64,000 bases of DNA from AWTP1-13 sp963797005 (GTDB lineage Bacteria > Pseudomonadota > Alphaproteobacteria > Rhizobiales > Hyphomicrobiaceae). The DNA lies in contig CAWCOF010000009.1 of the NCBI GenBank assembly GCA_963797005.1, forward strand, positions 310,001 through 374,000, given 5' to 3'. How positions within the stretch are numbered: the stretch's first letter is position 1; every line of letters begins with the position of its first letter. Position numbers and translations under genes: made by a program. A model generated the notes under the pieces. It saw nothing but the letters and a program-made list of their open reading frames with translations, did not search any database and had not been told where the DNA came from. This document shows positions 50,897 through 59,614 of this stretch, in pieces.

Positions 50897-51316
50897 TCAC
50901 GTCCGGCAGCGCTCGAGGTTTGCCGGCGCCCGCCGCCAGATCATGGTCTCGCTCAGGAATTTCGAGCCCGCGTAACCCATGACCTTGAGCTTGCCGGCCC
51001 CGAGCGGCGTGATCTCGACGCTATACTTGGCATCCTCCTCGGGATCGTAGATCCAGCCGCCGTCCCAGGCGCCGCCGGCAGCCGGTTTGACGTTGCCGAT
51101 GATCTGCACGCCGCAGGCGCCGCCGTTGGACTGGTCCTTCAGCCACACCAGCCGACCGCAGAGGTTGGCGCCGCACTTGGTGATCTCGACGGCGCCGCGG
51201 CCGGTTTGGTCGTACCACAGCCCGGTGGGCTCGGAGGCGGCGAGGCCGGGCGTGGCGGCGAAACCGACGATGGCGAGGGCGAACGCTTGCAGGGTACGCG
51301 TGATGAGCTTGGTCAT
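50897..51316 (-). CDS. DUF2147 secreted protein
   Basis: A 139-residue periplasmic protein. A signal peptide (residues 1-26, MTKLITRTLQAFALAIVGFA) is followed by the DUF2147 core GLWYDQTGRGAVEITKCGAN and LCGRLVWLKD, then GGWIYDPEEDAKYSVEI. The family is a small beta-barrel fold of unknown function, common in Hyphomicrobiales, with lipocalin-like suggestions only. ATG 51316 was chosen because AGGAGAAG precedes it. Confidence 0.88.
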   Translation of the reverse strand: MTKLITRTLQAFALAIVGFAATPGLAASEPTGLWYDQTGRGAVEITKCGANLCGRLVWLKDQSNGGACGVQIIGNVKPAAGGAWDGGWIYDPEEDAKYSVEITPLGAGKLKVMGYAGSKFLSETMIWRRAPANLERCRT

Positions 51317-51416
51317 GGGTCTTCTCCTGTCGTGTTGCAGTGGGCTGGGTTGAACCTGTGTTGCCTGGGGATGGCGCGCCGCCACTTCGGCGAACGCGCC
51401 GGCTTTGCGCTCGGTC

Positions 51417-52175
51417 TCAGGCGGCGACCGGCATGGAATTCTGCTCCTCCTCGGGCGAGACGGTTCGCGCCCGCCGCCGCGCGCGGCCGACGATGCGCCC
51501 GTCCTCCATGCGGATCAGGCGATCGCCGTAACTCAGCGTGCGATGGTCGTGGGTGACGACCATCACGGCGCGGCAGGTATCCTTCGCGACCTCGGCTAGC
51601 AGCGCCATGACGGCGCGGCCGTTCTCGCTGTCGAGCGCGGCAGTCGGCTCGTCGGCGAGGATCACGGAGGGCGATCCGGCAAGGGCGCGCGCGATCGCCA
51701 CCCGCTGCTTCTCGCCGCCCGAGAGCTTGCTCGGCGAGGCGTTGGCGCGGTGCGACAGGCCGACCGCGGTCAGCGCCTGGTAGGCCAGCGCCGGGGAATG
51801 GGCGAGCGAGGCGCCCCTGAGATCGAGGGCGAGCATGACGTTCTCGAGCGCGGTGAGCGTGGGCACCAGATTGTAGGCCTGGAACACGAAGCCCACGTGC
51901 CGGCGGCGCAGATCGGCGAGGCCCTCGGCGGTGAGCCCTGCGGTCGAGTGCCCCGCGATGGTCAGCGAACCGGAGGTGGGGCTCAGGATGCAGCCCAGGA
52001 TCGACAGGAGCGTGGTCTTGCCGCTGCCCGACGGCCCCATCAGCAGGGTGAGCTCGCCCGGAACCAAGTCCAGGTTGACGCCCTTCAAGGCCTTCACCTC
52101 GGCAGCGCCACTGCCCAGGACCTTGACGATGCCCTTGGCTTCCAGCAGCGGGCCCAGTTTGGTGATTGCAGACAT
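51417..52175 (-). CDS. ABC transporter ATP-binding protein (MacB/DevA-like)
   Basis: A 252-residue ABC ATPase. Walker A GPSGSGKTT (47-55), the Q-loop in VGFVFQAYNLVP, signature LSGGEKQRVAIARAL, Walker B VILADEPTAALD and H-loop TVVTHD-type VVTHDHRTL are all present. It begins after AAGGAGGG (SD) and is 14 bases downstream of its permease. The DevA/LolD-like class works with FtsX-fold permeases in export of lipoproteins, peptides or glycolipids; no membrane fusion protein is encoded here. Confidence 0.92.
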   Translation of the reverse strand: MSAITKLGPLLEAKGIVKVLGSGAAEVKALKGVNLDLVPGELTLLMGPSGSGKTTLLSILGCILSPTSGSLTIAGHSTAGLTAEGLADLRRRHVGFVFQAYNLVPTLTALENVMLALDLRGASLAHSPALAYQALTAVGLSHRANASPSKLSGGEKQRVAIARALAGSPSVILADEPTAALDSENGRAVMALLAEVAKDTCRAVMVVTHDHRTLSYGDRLIRMEDGRIVGRARRRARTVSPEEEQNSMPVAA

Positions 52176-52189
52176 TGATCCCTCCTTGC

Positions 52190-53398
52190 TTATCGGCTGA
52201 ACACGACGGCCGGGTCGATGCGGGTGACTTTGAAGATGGCGCAGATGGCAGCGAGCGTGCACATGCCGACCGTGAGCGCGAACAGCAGCATGCCGAGGTT
52301 TGGCGTCATGACGATCAGGAGCGTGGTCTTGCTCGAGCCCCAGATCACGACGGCGCTCAGCACCATGCCCAGCAGGTAGCCGATCAACGCGCTCAGGATC
52401 GCCTGCATCAGGATGACCTTGACGATGTAGCGGGCCGAGGCACCGAGCGCGCGCAGGGTGGCGAACTCGTTCAGATGGTCCTTGGTGCTGGCGTAGAGCG
52501 TCTGGGCGACAATGACGACGCCGACGATGATGCCCAGCGCCGCGCCGGCGATGAGGGCCGCGCCCGCACCCGTCTCGAACAGCCAGTAGTTGAGGCTGCG
52601 CTTGCGGAATTCCTGGTGGGTGAGGACCTCCGCATCGGGCAGGCGGGCGGCGAGGGAAGCGCGCACCGTCTCAATGTCGCGGCCGGGCGCGACCTTGACG
52701 AGCATGTAGGAGACCTGATCGGGCGCCGCATCGAGCAGCGGGCGCGCGGTGGCGAGCGTCGTGAACGCGTACGGCAGCGTAGTGAACGAGCGGATGCTGT
52801 GCGTGACGGCGGTGACCGTCACCTGCGTGTTGTTGATCTCGGCGCGGTCGCCGATCTTCTCGATGCCGAGCTCGCCGAAATAGGTGTCGTCGACGGCGAC
52901 GGCGGAGGGTGCCGACAGGGCGGCGACGCTGCCCCCGACGATGTCCCACGGCAGGGTGCGGTTGCGGAACGTGTCGGAGCCGACGAGCAGGGCCGCGGTG
53001 GTGCCGCCGCCGCGCTTGCGCCAATTGACGAAGCCGACCGCCAGCTCCTCGACGCCGGCCACGCCGGGCGTGGAAAGGATGGGATGCCGCTCCCGGCCGG
53101 CGAGCAGAGCAGGATCATCGAAGCTCTTGGTGCCGTAGGGGACGACCCACAGATCGGCGGTCACGTGGTCGAACATGGCAGCGATGCGGTTCTCGGAGCC
53201 GAGATAGAGCCCGAACTGCACCGCGACCAGGACGACGGAGAAGACGATGCCGACCAGCGTGACGGCAAGGCTCAGCCGATCGTGGAACAGGTTGCGGTAG
53301 GCGAGCTTGGGGACCATGGGCAGGGCCGCCGCCGGCGGTCCGCCCGGATCGGCCGGGCTCGGCATGGCAGCCGCGGGGCTGTTGGCGCGCACCATCAT
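52190..53398 (-). CDS. ABC transporter permease, FtsX/MacB (DevC-like) family
   Basis: A 402-residue permease. After a Pro/Ala-rich N-terminus, the first helix (RLSLAVTLVGIVFSVVLVAV) is followed by an about 200-residue periplasmic domain and three C-terminal helices (GAALIAGAALGIIVGVVIVA, AILSALIGYLLGMVLSAVVI, LGMLLFALTVGMCTLAAICA). This is the type VII ABC layout used by MacB and DevC. GGAGGA precedes the chosen ATG (53398). A secreted protein gene lies immediately upstream and may be its partner or cargo. Confidence 0.88.
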   Translation of the reverse strand: MMVRANSPAAAMPSPADPGGPPAAALPMVPKLAYRNLFHDRLSLAVTLVGIVFSVVLVAVQFGLYLGSENRIAAMFDHVTADLWVVPYGTKSFDDPALLAGRERHPILSTPGVAGVEELAVGFVNWRKRGGGTTAALLVGSDTFRNRTLPWDIVGGSVAALSAPSAVAVDDTYFGELGIEKIGDRAEINNTQVTVTAVTHSIRSFTTLPYAFTTLATARPLLDAAPDQVSYMLVKVAPGRDIETVRASLAARLPDAEVLTHQEFRKRSLNYWLFETGAGAALIAGAALGIIVGVVIVAQTLYASTKDHLNEFATLRALGASARYIVKVILMQAILSALIGYLLGMVLSAVVIWGSSKTTLLIVMTPNLGMLLFALTVGMCTLAAICAIFKVTRIDPAVVFSR

Positions 53399-53443
53399 GA
53401 CAGGGTCCTCCAAGCTCGCTTTTTGGTTGATCCCTGCGGCCGA

Positions 53444-54130
53444 CTACTGGCCGCAGGGGACGGTGAGCATCTCGCCGACGCTCGGGAAGTACTTCTTGCA
53501 CTCGGTTGCCTTGGGCGCTTCGGCCGGCTTGACGGCCTGGTCGGCCGCGACCTTGACGGCTTCCGCCGTCTTCTTCTTCGCCGGCTTGGCAGCAGTCTCG
53601 ACGTCCTTGGCCGAGGCCGCGACCTTGGGCTTGGACTTGCCTTGAAGCCTGGCGATCATCGGCGAGGCTTCGCAATCGATCGTGGCCGGCGCCTCGGCGG
53701 CATTGGTCTTCCAGGTGCCGTTGAGCTCGTACCAGCGTGCGCCGCCGTAGAACCACACGCCGCTCTTGAAGCTGAACGCCTCCTTGCCGGACCAGCACCG
53801 GCTCTCGCCGTCGAACCACACCTTGGCGGCGGGGTCGTAGCGGCGGCCCTTGCCGTCGCTGGTCTTCGCGCTGACGATCGTCTCCTTCTTGTGCTTCTTC
53901 TGGTCGTGCTCCCTCTCGACGTAGACCTTCTTGATCACTTTCCGGCGAACGACCGGGCGGCGGTAACGGGGCTCGTCGTCGTCATCGTCGCTGTCGAACG
54001 AGGGCGTCCAGATGTTGTGGAAACGGAAATGGAAACCGTGGTGCCGGCCGCCGGCCTCCGCCGCCGGGACGAACGCTGCCGCGGCAGCGCCCACCGCCAC
54101 CGTCGCCAACAGGATCACGTGCTTCTTCAT
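53444..54130 (-). CDS. Secreted Lys/Ala-rich protein of unknown function
   Basis: A 228-residue exported protein. The signal peptide (residues 1-26, MKKHVILLATVAVGAAAAAF) is followed by a His-rich patch (RHHGFHFRFHN), an acidic run of Asp, and a basic KKHKKE stretch; a globular middle with DGESRCWSGKEAFSFKSG and WYELNGTWK, then a Lys/Ala-rich segment (about 165-210) and a conserved-looking tail CKKYFPSVGEMLTVPCGQ. Cysteines are few (one pair likely bridged at the end). GGAGGTT precedes the ATG. I recognise no family; context suggests relation to the ABC exporter next to it. Confidence 0.7.
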   Translation of the reverse strand: MKKHVILLATVAVGAAAAAFVPAAEAGGRHHGFHFRFHNIWTPSFDSDDDDDEPRYRRPVVRRKVIKKVYVEREHDQKKHKKETIVSAKTSDGKGRRYDPAAKVWFDGESRCWSGKEAFSFKSGVWFYGGARWYELNGTWKTNAAEAPATIDCEASPMIARLQGKSKPKVAASAKDVETAAKPAKKKTAEAVKVAADQAVKPAEAPKATECKKYFPSVGEMLTVPCGQ

Positions 54131-54190
54131 TGGAACCTCCTTGATCCGCGTTTGCATGAGGCGGTTGTGCCGGATCGCTCGCGCGGATGC

Positions 54191-54206
54191 TGTTCCGGGT
54201 GGAACA
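54191..54206. promoter_or_regulatory. Palindrome upstream of secreted protein gene (parS-like, weak)
   Basis: TGTTCCGGGTGGAACA (54191-54206) has six-base perfect arms TGTTCC / GGAACA. It matches the parS consensus TGTTTCACGTGAAACA at 12 of 16 positions, so it could be a weak ParB site or a local operator; it lies 61 bases upstream of the secreted protein ATG. Confidence 0.35.
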
Positions 54207-54346
54207 GGAAAAGTTTTCTTCGTGCCATTTCCTCTCGCGAGCGTTGGCCACCACGCAGGCACGCAAAACGCGCCGCCATCCACGAGGGATGACGGCGCGT
54301 CGGTAGGCGGCGAATAGGGAAGCGCTATCCCGCGGGAGAGTTGGAT

Positions 54347-55226
54347 TCAGGCAGCGGTTGCCTGCGCGGCGAGCCCCTTGGCGGCTGGGTGCATGAGGGT
54401 CTTGGCGGAGAGGGCCTGCACGCGCTTGGCGACGCTGTCGACGAAGGCGGTCGCCCGGTCCACCACCACGTGCCGCTGCCGATCGACGGTGACGATGTGG
54501 TAGCTGTCGTCGAGCACCACCATGTCCACCAGGCCCTTCAAATGCCTCTGCAGATACCAGGCGTTGTCGAGGTCGGCATAGTCGTCCTCGCGCGGATGGA
54601 CGATGAGGGACGGCTGGTTGATGTTGCCGATCTCGCGCTTCACCGCGTTGACCAGAAGGCGGTGCTCCAGGACGGCGCCGCCGGGCGTGCTCGGCAGGCC
54701 GGCCTGCGCGCTGTCGCCGCTGAACAGCGCGTTGCGGATGAATTCACGGATGCGCGTATCCTTGATGCCGTGCGGGTGCAGGTCCGGGAAGCCGATCAGG
54801 TTGGCGAGCCGCTTGTTGCCGATGATGCGGAAAAGCCGCGCATACCAGGGGATCAGCCAGCCGTTGAGCCAGAAGGTGGGGGCGAACAGCACGGTGCCCT
54901 GCACATCCTCGGGGTTGCGGGCGGCAAGCAGGAGGCCCAGCACGGCGCCGGTCGAAAGCCCGCCGACGATGACGGTGTCGCACGTCTTGCGCATTTCGAT
55001 GAGCGCCGCCTCGCAGCTGGCGTACCAGTCCTGCCAGGTGGAGGCCTTGATGTCGTCCTCGGTGCCGCAATGGCCGGCGAGCTGCGGGCAGCTCACGGTG
55101 TAGCCGGCCCGCGCGATGCCGTTGGCGACGAAGCGCATCTCCGTCGGCGTGCCGCACAGGCCATGGATCAGCATGACGCCGACGCGGCCGCCGGCAACAT
55201 GGTAGCTGTAATCCTTGATCGTCATG
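54347..55226 (-). CDS. Alpha/beta hydrolase (carboxylesterase / monoacylglycerol lipase-like)
   Basis: A 292-residue serine hydrolase. HGLCGTPTEM is the oxyanion-hole region, GLSTGA contains the nucleophile (G-x-S-x-G), VHPREDDY has the catalytic Asp and DSYHIVTVDRQ the catalytic His. This set matches the Est30-type carboxylesterase/monoacylglycerol lipase family. No signal peptide, so it is cytosolic. ATG 55226 was chosen; the frame runs upstream another 87 codons, but that stretch is palindromic repeat sequence. Confidence 0.88.
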
Positions 55227-55284
55227 ACACGCCGCCTTTCGCGTTCTCGATGCGCGTAAGGTAGGCGGGCGGGGGGCTCAGCGC

Positions 55285-55300
55285 TGTTCCGCGTGAAACA
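55285..55300. promoter_or_regulatory. parS-like site
   Basis: TGTTCCGCGTGAAACA matches the ParB-binding parS consensus TGTTTCACGTGAAACA at 14 of 16 positions. It lies 59 bases upstream of the hydrolase ATG. No parAB genes are in this window, so it could be a stray ori-region site or a coincidental palindrome. Confidence 0.45.
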
Positions 55301-55315
55301 CGGGGCGAGAGAGAT

Positions 55316-55406
55316 GTCATCCCGGTGCTTGTCACCGGGTTCCAACTCGTCACGATCGCCGTAGTGAGCGGATAGATAGATCCCGGGCACGAAGGCCCGG
55401 GATGAC
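55316..55406. repeat. Palindromic intergenic repeat, GTCATCCCGG family
   Basis: GTCATCCCGG at the left and CCCGGGATGAC at the right, with inner GGTGCTTGTCACCGG-like and CCCGGGCACGAAGGCCCGGG hairpins. A diverged member of the 4302-4438 family, directly beside a CTAG-ended paired hairpin. Confidence 0.75.
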
Positions 55407-55412
55407 TGGGGC

Positions 55413-55580
55413 CTAGTGTGATGATCGAGAAGTCCATCACATCGCGTGATGCCAGGTTCGGGAGCGGACTTCTCGATCTGAATCACACTAGCATTATGAT
55501 TTTTCTAGTGTCCTTCAGATCGCGAAATTCGTGACCTGGTTCGCGGCATAGGGCGACGAATTTCGCGATCAGGACACTAG
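55413..55580. repeat. CTAG-ended paired-hairpin element, copy 1
   Basis: Two palindromes (55413-55491 and 55505-55580), 13 bases apart. Each begins CTAGTGT and ends ACACTAG. Arms of the first extend to GATCGAGAAGTCC, of the second to GATCGCGAAATTCGT, each interrupted by one unpaired TCA/TGA triplet on the arm nearest the spacer. The right end supplies the TAG stop of the second M16 peptidase gene. A second copy lies at 63616-63782. Confidence 0.9.
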
Positions 55581-56933
55581 CCGCGGGGCAGGTTCTTGGG
55601 CTGGCCGACGATGGTGACGATCAGCTCCTTGTTCTCGAACAGGCGCTTGGCCACGCGCTTCACCTGCTCGAGCGTCACCGCCTCGATGTCGGCGTTGCGC
55701 CGGTCGACGTAGCCGATGCCGAGGTCCTCCTGCCAGATCCACAAGAGCTGGTTGGCGATCTTGGCGTTGCTGTCGAAGCGCAGCGCGAAAGAGCCGGTAA
55801 TGTAGCTCTTGGCGTTGTCGAGCTCCGTCGCGGTCGGACCGTCCGCGGCGATGCGCTTGAGCTCGGCCCGGATCACGTCGAGCGAGTTGCCGATCTCCTC
55901 GTTCTTGGTCGCCACGCCGCCGGCGAAGATCGAGGTGTGCTTGTAGGGCTGAACGGTGGTGAAGACGGAATAGGCAAGGCCGCGCTTCTCGCGCACCTCC
56001 TCGTAAAGACGCGAGGACATGGAGCCGCCGCCCAGGATCGTGTTGAGCACGAAGGCGGGTATGAAGTCCTTGTCCTTGCGCGGCATGGCAGGCAGGCCGA
56101 AGCGGGCGACCGACTGCGGCACCGCCATCTCGATGACCTTCTGCTTCACGGCCGCGGCGGGCTCGATGAGAGGGATGGCGGTGAGCCGGGCTTTGGCCGG
56201 CAGCGCGCCGAACAGCACATCGAGCATGGCCCCCAAGGTCTTGGCGTCGATGTCGCCGACGGCGACGACGCGCAGCGTGTCCCTGGCAAAGGTGTGCGAC
56301 CAGTAGTCGTTGAGATCGGCGGACTTGATTTGCTGAACCGATTGAGGCGTGCCGTTGGAGGGCCTGCCGTAGGGGTGATTGGGAAAGGCCTGGGCCGACC
56401 ATTGCTCGGCGGCGACGCGGTTGGGGTCGCGGGCGGCATAGGCGAGGCTCGCCAGCAGCTGGCCGCGGATGCGGTCGACGGCGTCGGGATCGAAGCGCGG
56501 CTTGTTGAGGGCGAGCGCGAGCAACGCCGCCGCCTGGTCCTTGTTCTCGGTCAGCGTCTCGAAGCTGCCGTAGACGGCATCGCGTGATCTCTTCGAAGCT
56601 CATGCGCATGGCGATCTCTTCCATGCGCTCCTGGAATACCTTGCCGGTGAGGTCGCCCGCGCCCTCGTCGAGCATGGCGGTCAGGAAATTGGCCACCCCC
56701 TCCTTGCCGGCGGGATCCTGCGCGCTGCCGCCCTCGAAGGCAAAGCGCAGCGCGATCAACGGCACGCTGTGCTCCTCCACCAGCCACGCGGTAATCCCGC
56801 CCGGGCTCTTCACCTCTTGGATTTTCATGGCCTCGGACCTGCTGGATGGGAGAACAAGCGCCGCGGCGGCAATGAGGCCCCCGATAAGCCCCTTGGCGAG
56901 GGCACGGGCTGCGATCGGCCACGCGAGCGTCAT
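55577..56933 (-). pseudogene. M16 peptidase, non-catalytic-type subunit, frameshifted
   Basis: Second gene of an M16 pair. It starts with a signal peptide (MTLAWPIAARALAKGLIG) after GGAGG, and has an N-terminal M16 half with VANFLTAMLDEGAG where the zinc motif HxxEH would be, so it is the non-catalytic partner. At about 56582-56588 the frame shifts by one: the reading MSFEEITR continues as RDAVYGSFETLTENKDQ in the next frame and then runs to the TAG at 55577. The C-terminal half includes LGGGSMSSRLYEEVREKRGL. One extra base explains the break. The stop is part of the CTAG repeat. Confidence 0.82.
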
Positions 56934-56944
56934 GGCAGCCTCCA

Positions 56945-58349
56945 TCATGATTTGCCGGGCGCAGTCTTGGCGGCGTCGCGCTCGGCTTCCGCGGGCACGG
57001 GGATCAACGTGCCCGTGACCGACTGGCGGATGTCGAAATACTTCACGGCCGCGCGTCTTGACGTCGTCGGCCGTCACCTTGGCGATGGCGTCCGGCCAGT
57101 CATCGATATGCTCGATCGTCAGGCCCAGCACGAGGCCCTCGCCATAGCGGCGCGCGAGCGCGCTCTGGCTGTCGCATTCGTAGATGAAGTCGGCGATGAA
57201 GGCCTTCTTGGCCCGCTGCAACTCGTCATCGGTGACGGGTTTCTCGCGCAGCTCATGCAGGACGCGGTCGAAGCCCGCCTCAACCTTGTCGAGACCGATG
57301 CCCGGGGCGGCAATCGCATAAACGCCGATCGAACCGCTGTCGAGGCTGGAGCCCGAATACCAGCCGCCGGCGCTGGAGGCGATCTTCTCGTCCACCACCA
57401 GCTTCTGATAGAGCCGGCTGGTGCTGCCCTGGCCGGCGATCTTCATGAGGATGTGCAGGGCCTCCGCCTCGCCCGGGGCCGCTGTTCGATAGCTCGGGGC
57501 CAGATAGTAGCGCCGCACCGAGGCGTTGCCCGCGCGCGGGTCCTTGAGCTCGACGCGGCGGGCGGCGCGCTGCGGCGGCTCGGTCGGCCGCACGCGCGGC
57601 TTGATGTCCGGGTTCGGCTCGAGCGCGCCATAGGCGGCCTCGGCTAGCTTTTTCACCTCGTCGGGCGTCACGTCGCCGGCGACGACGACGATGGCATTGT
57701 TGGGCGCGTAGTAGCGCTTGTAGAAGGTGAGCGCATCCTCACGCGACAGCTTCCGCATCTCGTGCATCCAGCCGATGATGGGGATGCGGTAGGGGTGGTT
57801 TTGATAGAGCGCGGCCTGCATCTGCTCGGACAGGATGCTCGAGGGGTTGTTCTCCGTGCGCGAGCGGCGCTCCTCCAAGATCACGTCGCGCTCGGTCGCC
57901 ACCTCCTTCTCGTCGAGCTTCAGGTTCGCCATGCGGTCGGCTTCCATCTCCATCACCTTCGCCAGGCGGTCCTTGGAGATGCGCTCGAAATAGCCGGTGA
58001 GATCCTGGGTGGTGAAGGCATTGTCCTCGCCACCCATGCGCGCGACGATCTTGGAGAACTCGCCGGAGGCGATCTTGTCCGTCGACTTGAACATCAGGTG
58101 CTCGAGGAAGTGAGCGATGCCCGAAATCCCCGGCGGCTCATCCGCGGAGCCGACCCGGTACCACACGTAGTGCGTGACGACGGGGGCGCGATGATCCGGG
58201 ACCACCACCACCTGCAGGCCGTTGGCGAGCTTGAACTCGCTGACGCCGGGGCCGGCCTGGCTCGCTTGGAGCGTATCGAAGCTTTGGCTGAACATTGCGA
58301 GGATGAGGGCTAGAGGGAAGAGGACGGTGCGGTGAGCCGATGTCCACAT
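56945..58349 (-). pseudogene. M16 zinc peptidase, catalytic-type subunit, frameshifted
   Basis: First gene of the pair. A signal peptide (about 1-30) is followed by the HxxEH motif HFLEH (His80, Glu83, His84), the third metal ligand region ERDVILEERRSR, and the second half-domain. After ADDVKT the frame breaks at about 57049-57055 in a GC-rich run; removing one base gives VKTAAVKYFDIRQSVTG and a natural end APGKS at TGA 56945. Without correction the frame reads into the second peptidase as an artificial 926-residue fusion. The pair acts on periplasmic peptides, like processing peptidase or PqqFG pairs. Confidence 0.83.
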
Positions 58350-58552
58350 GGATCAACTGTCTCCCGGGCGCAAGGCCCGACGCTGGAGTCTCGCCGCTGC
58401 AAGTCCGCGACCGAGGCCGAAGTCCTTCATTCGTGGGCCGTTGTTTGGTGGCCAGCACCGGAAGTCAAATGACTTCCGGTTAATCTTGTGCACTTGGCAA
58501 ACGCAAGGCCGCGTGGCGGTGCGTCCGAGGTGCCGGCTGCCGCACAGGCGGC

Positions 58553-58996
58553 TCACTGCTTGTTGATAATGCCCGAGGCGTTGAACAGCGACGGACAGGG
58601 CCCATAGGGGCTGCGCGGCGCAGGTGCGTCCTTGTCGAACGCGCGTTCCTTCCATTGGATCTCACCGCGGCAGTACGCCATGTGCAGGCGTTCCCGCTCC
58701 TTGGCCTCGCGCACCTTGCGCTGCTCGGGATCATCCGGGAAGGCGATGTTGGCGGGCTCGACGCCCGAACCAGGCTCGGGCAGCCGGTTGGAGCTGGGCG
58801 GCATCACCAGCGGCGCCCGCTCGGCCAATTTCGGCTCGCTCGTCCGCGCTGCCTGCGCTGCGGGGCTCACGCCCATCCAGTCGAATAGCTTGCCGTTGAG
58901 ATCGACGCCGCCGTCGGAGCAGCCGCCAAGGAGCAACGCGGAGGCGACCAGGCCTCCTGTGATCCACCCTGCGAGCCTCGACCGCCCCTGCGCCAT
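58553..58996 (-). CDS. Lipoprotein of unknown function
   Basis: A 147-residue lipoprotein. The signal ends in a lipobox, ASALLLGGC, with the modified Cys followed by Ser-Asp; the Asp at +3 is not a strong inner-membrane retention signal. The mature part is Pro- and charge-rich with RERERLHMAY-like helix (KERERLHMAYCRGEIQWKER) and a terminal PCPSLFNASGIINKQ. It lies between lspA (which would process it) and the M16 genes, an order common in Hyphomicrobiales. Its 5' end overlaps the frame-extended end of lspA. Confidence 0.78.
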   Translation of the reverse strand: MAQGRSRLAGWITGGLVASALLLGGCSDGGVDLNGKLFDWMGVSPAAQAARTSEPKLAERAPLVMPPSSNRLPEPGSGVEPANIAFPDDPEQRKVREAKERERLHMAYCRGEIQWKERAFDKDAPAPRSPYGPCPSLFNASGIINKQ

Positions 58997-59565
58997 GCTG
59001 TGCCCTGCGCGCGCCAAATCAGCGTTTCATTACAAGCCGCTATAGTGCCTTTGAGGCATCTTTGCGAACTCGGCCCGAAAGAATCATAGAGGAGCCCGAT
59101 GACCCCGGCAACAATGGCCGCGTCGGCGATATTGAAGACGTACCAGTAGAATCCCCAGGCATGCAGGGAGAAGAAATCGGCAACACCGCCAAGGACCAGG
59201 CGATCGATGGCGTTGCTGGCGGCCCCCCCCATGATCAGGCCGATACTGCCGGCCACCAGCCGGGTCGTGATGCCGCGGGCCAGCCAGAAGGCCATGGCCA
59301 GCACGGCGAGCGCCGCAAAGCCGGCCAGCAGCCACTGGCCTTGCGGGCTGTCCTGCAGGAAAAGGCCATAGCTGACGCCGGTGTTCTTGACGAACACCAG
59401 GTCGAAAAACGGCGCAAGCGCGATGCGGCCTTTTTCCTGGATGCGGTAAATCGTGAGCATCCAGGCCTTGTGCGACTGGTCTAGGGCCAGGATGAACAGG
59501 GCGGTTCCGACCCCGAAGGGCGACAGTGGGCCCCACAGCCACGGCTTTCGTCGCACAGGAGGCAT
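58867..59565 (-). CDS. lspA: Lipoprotein signal peptidase (SPase II), C-terminus possibly frameshifted
   Basis: Aspartic peptidase that cleaves lipoprotein signal peptides in the inner membrane. Four membrane helices, LDQSHKAWM, VFVKNTGVSYGLF, GGAASNAIDRL, then catalytic Asp130 in GVADFF and Asp148 in VFNIADAAI. The usual family length is 160-180 residues; this frame is 232 and its last 55 residues overlap the lipoprotein gene. Adding one base in the GGG run at 59072-59077 would end it at TAA 59030 after about 178 residues (tail RAEFAKMPQRHYSGL), which removes the overlap. I therefore suspect an indel. Confidence 0.88.
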   Translation of the reverse strand: MPPVRRKPWLWGPLSPFGVGTALFILALDQSHKAWMLTIYRIQEKGRIALAPFFDLVFVKNTGVSYGLFLQDSPQGQWLLAGFAALAVLAMAFWLARGITTRLVAGSIGLIMGGAASNAIDRLVLGGVADFFSLHAWGFYWYVFNIADAAIVAGVIGLLYDSFGPSSQRCLKGTIAACNETLIWRAQGTAWRRGGRGSQGGSQEAWSPPRCSLAAAPTAASISTASYSTGWA

Positions 59566-59614
59566 CGTTGCTTGGTTACTCGGCCGGAGTTATCGACAGG
59601 GGTCGGGCGTCGGA

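Noticed and set aside
55569..58349. A single 926-residue double M16 peptidase
   Set aside because: The uninterrupted frame arises only because two frameshifts join parts of two genes; motif order and signal peptides show two separate proteins.
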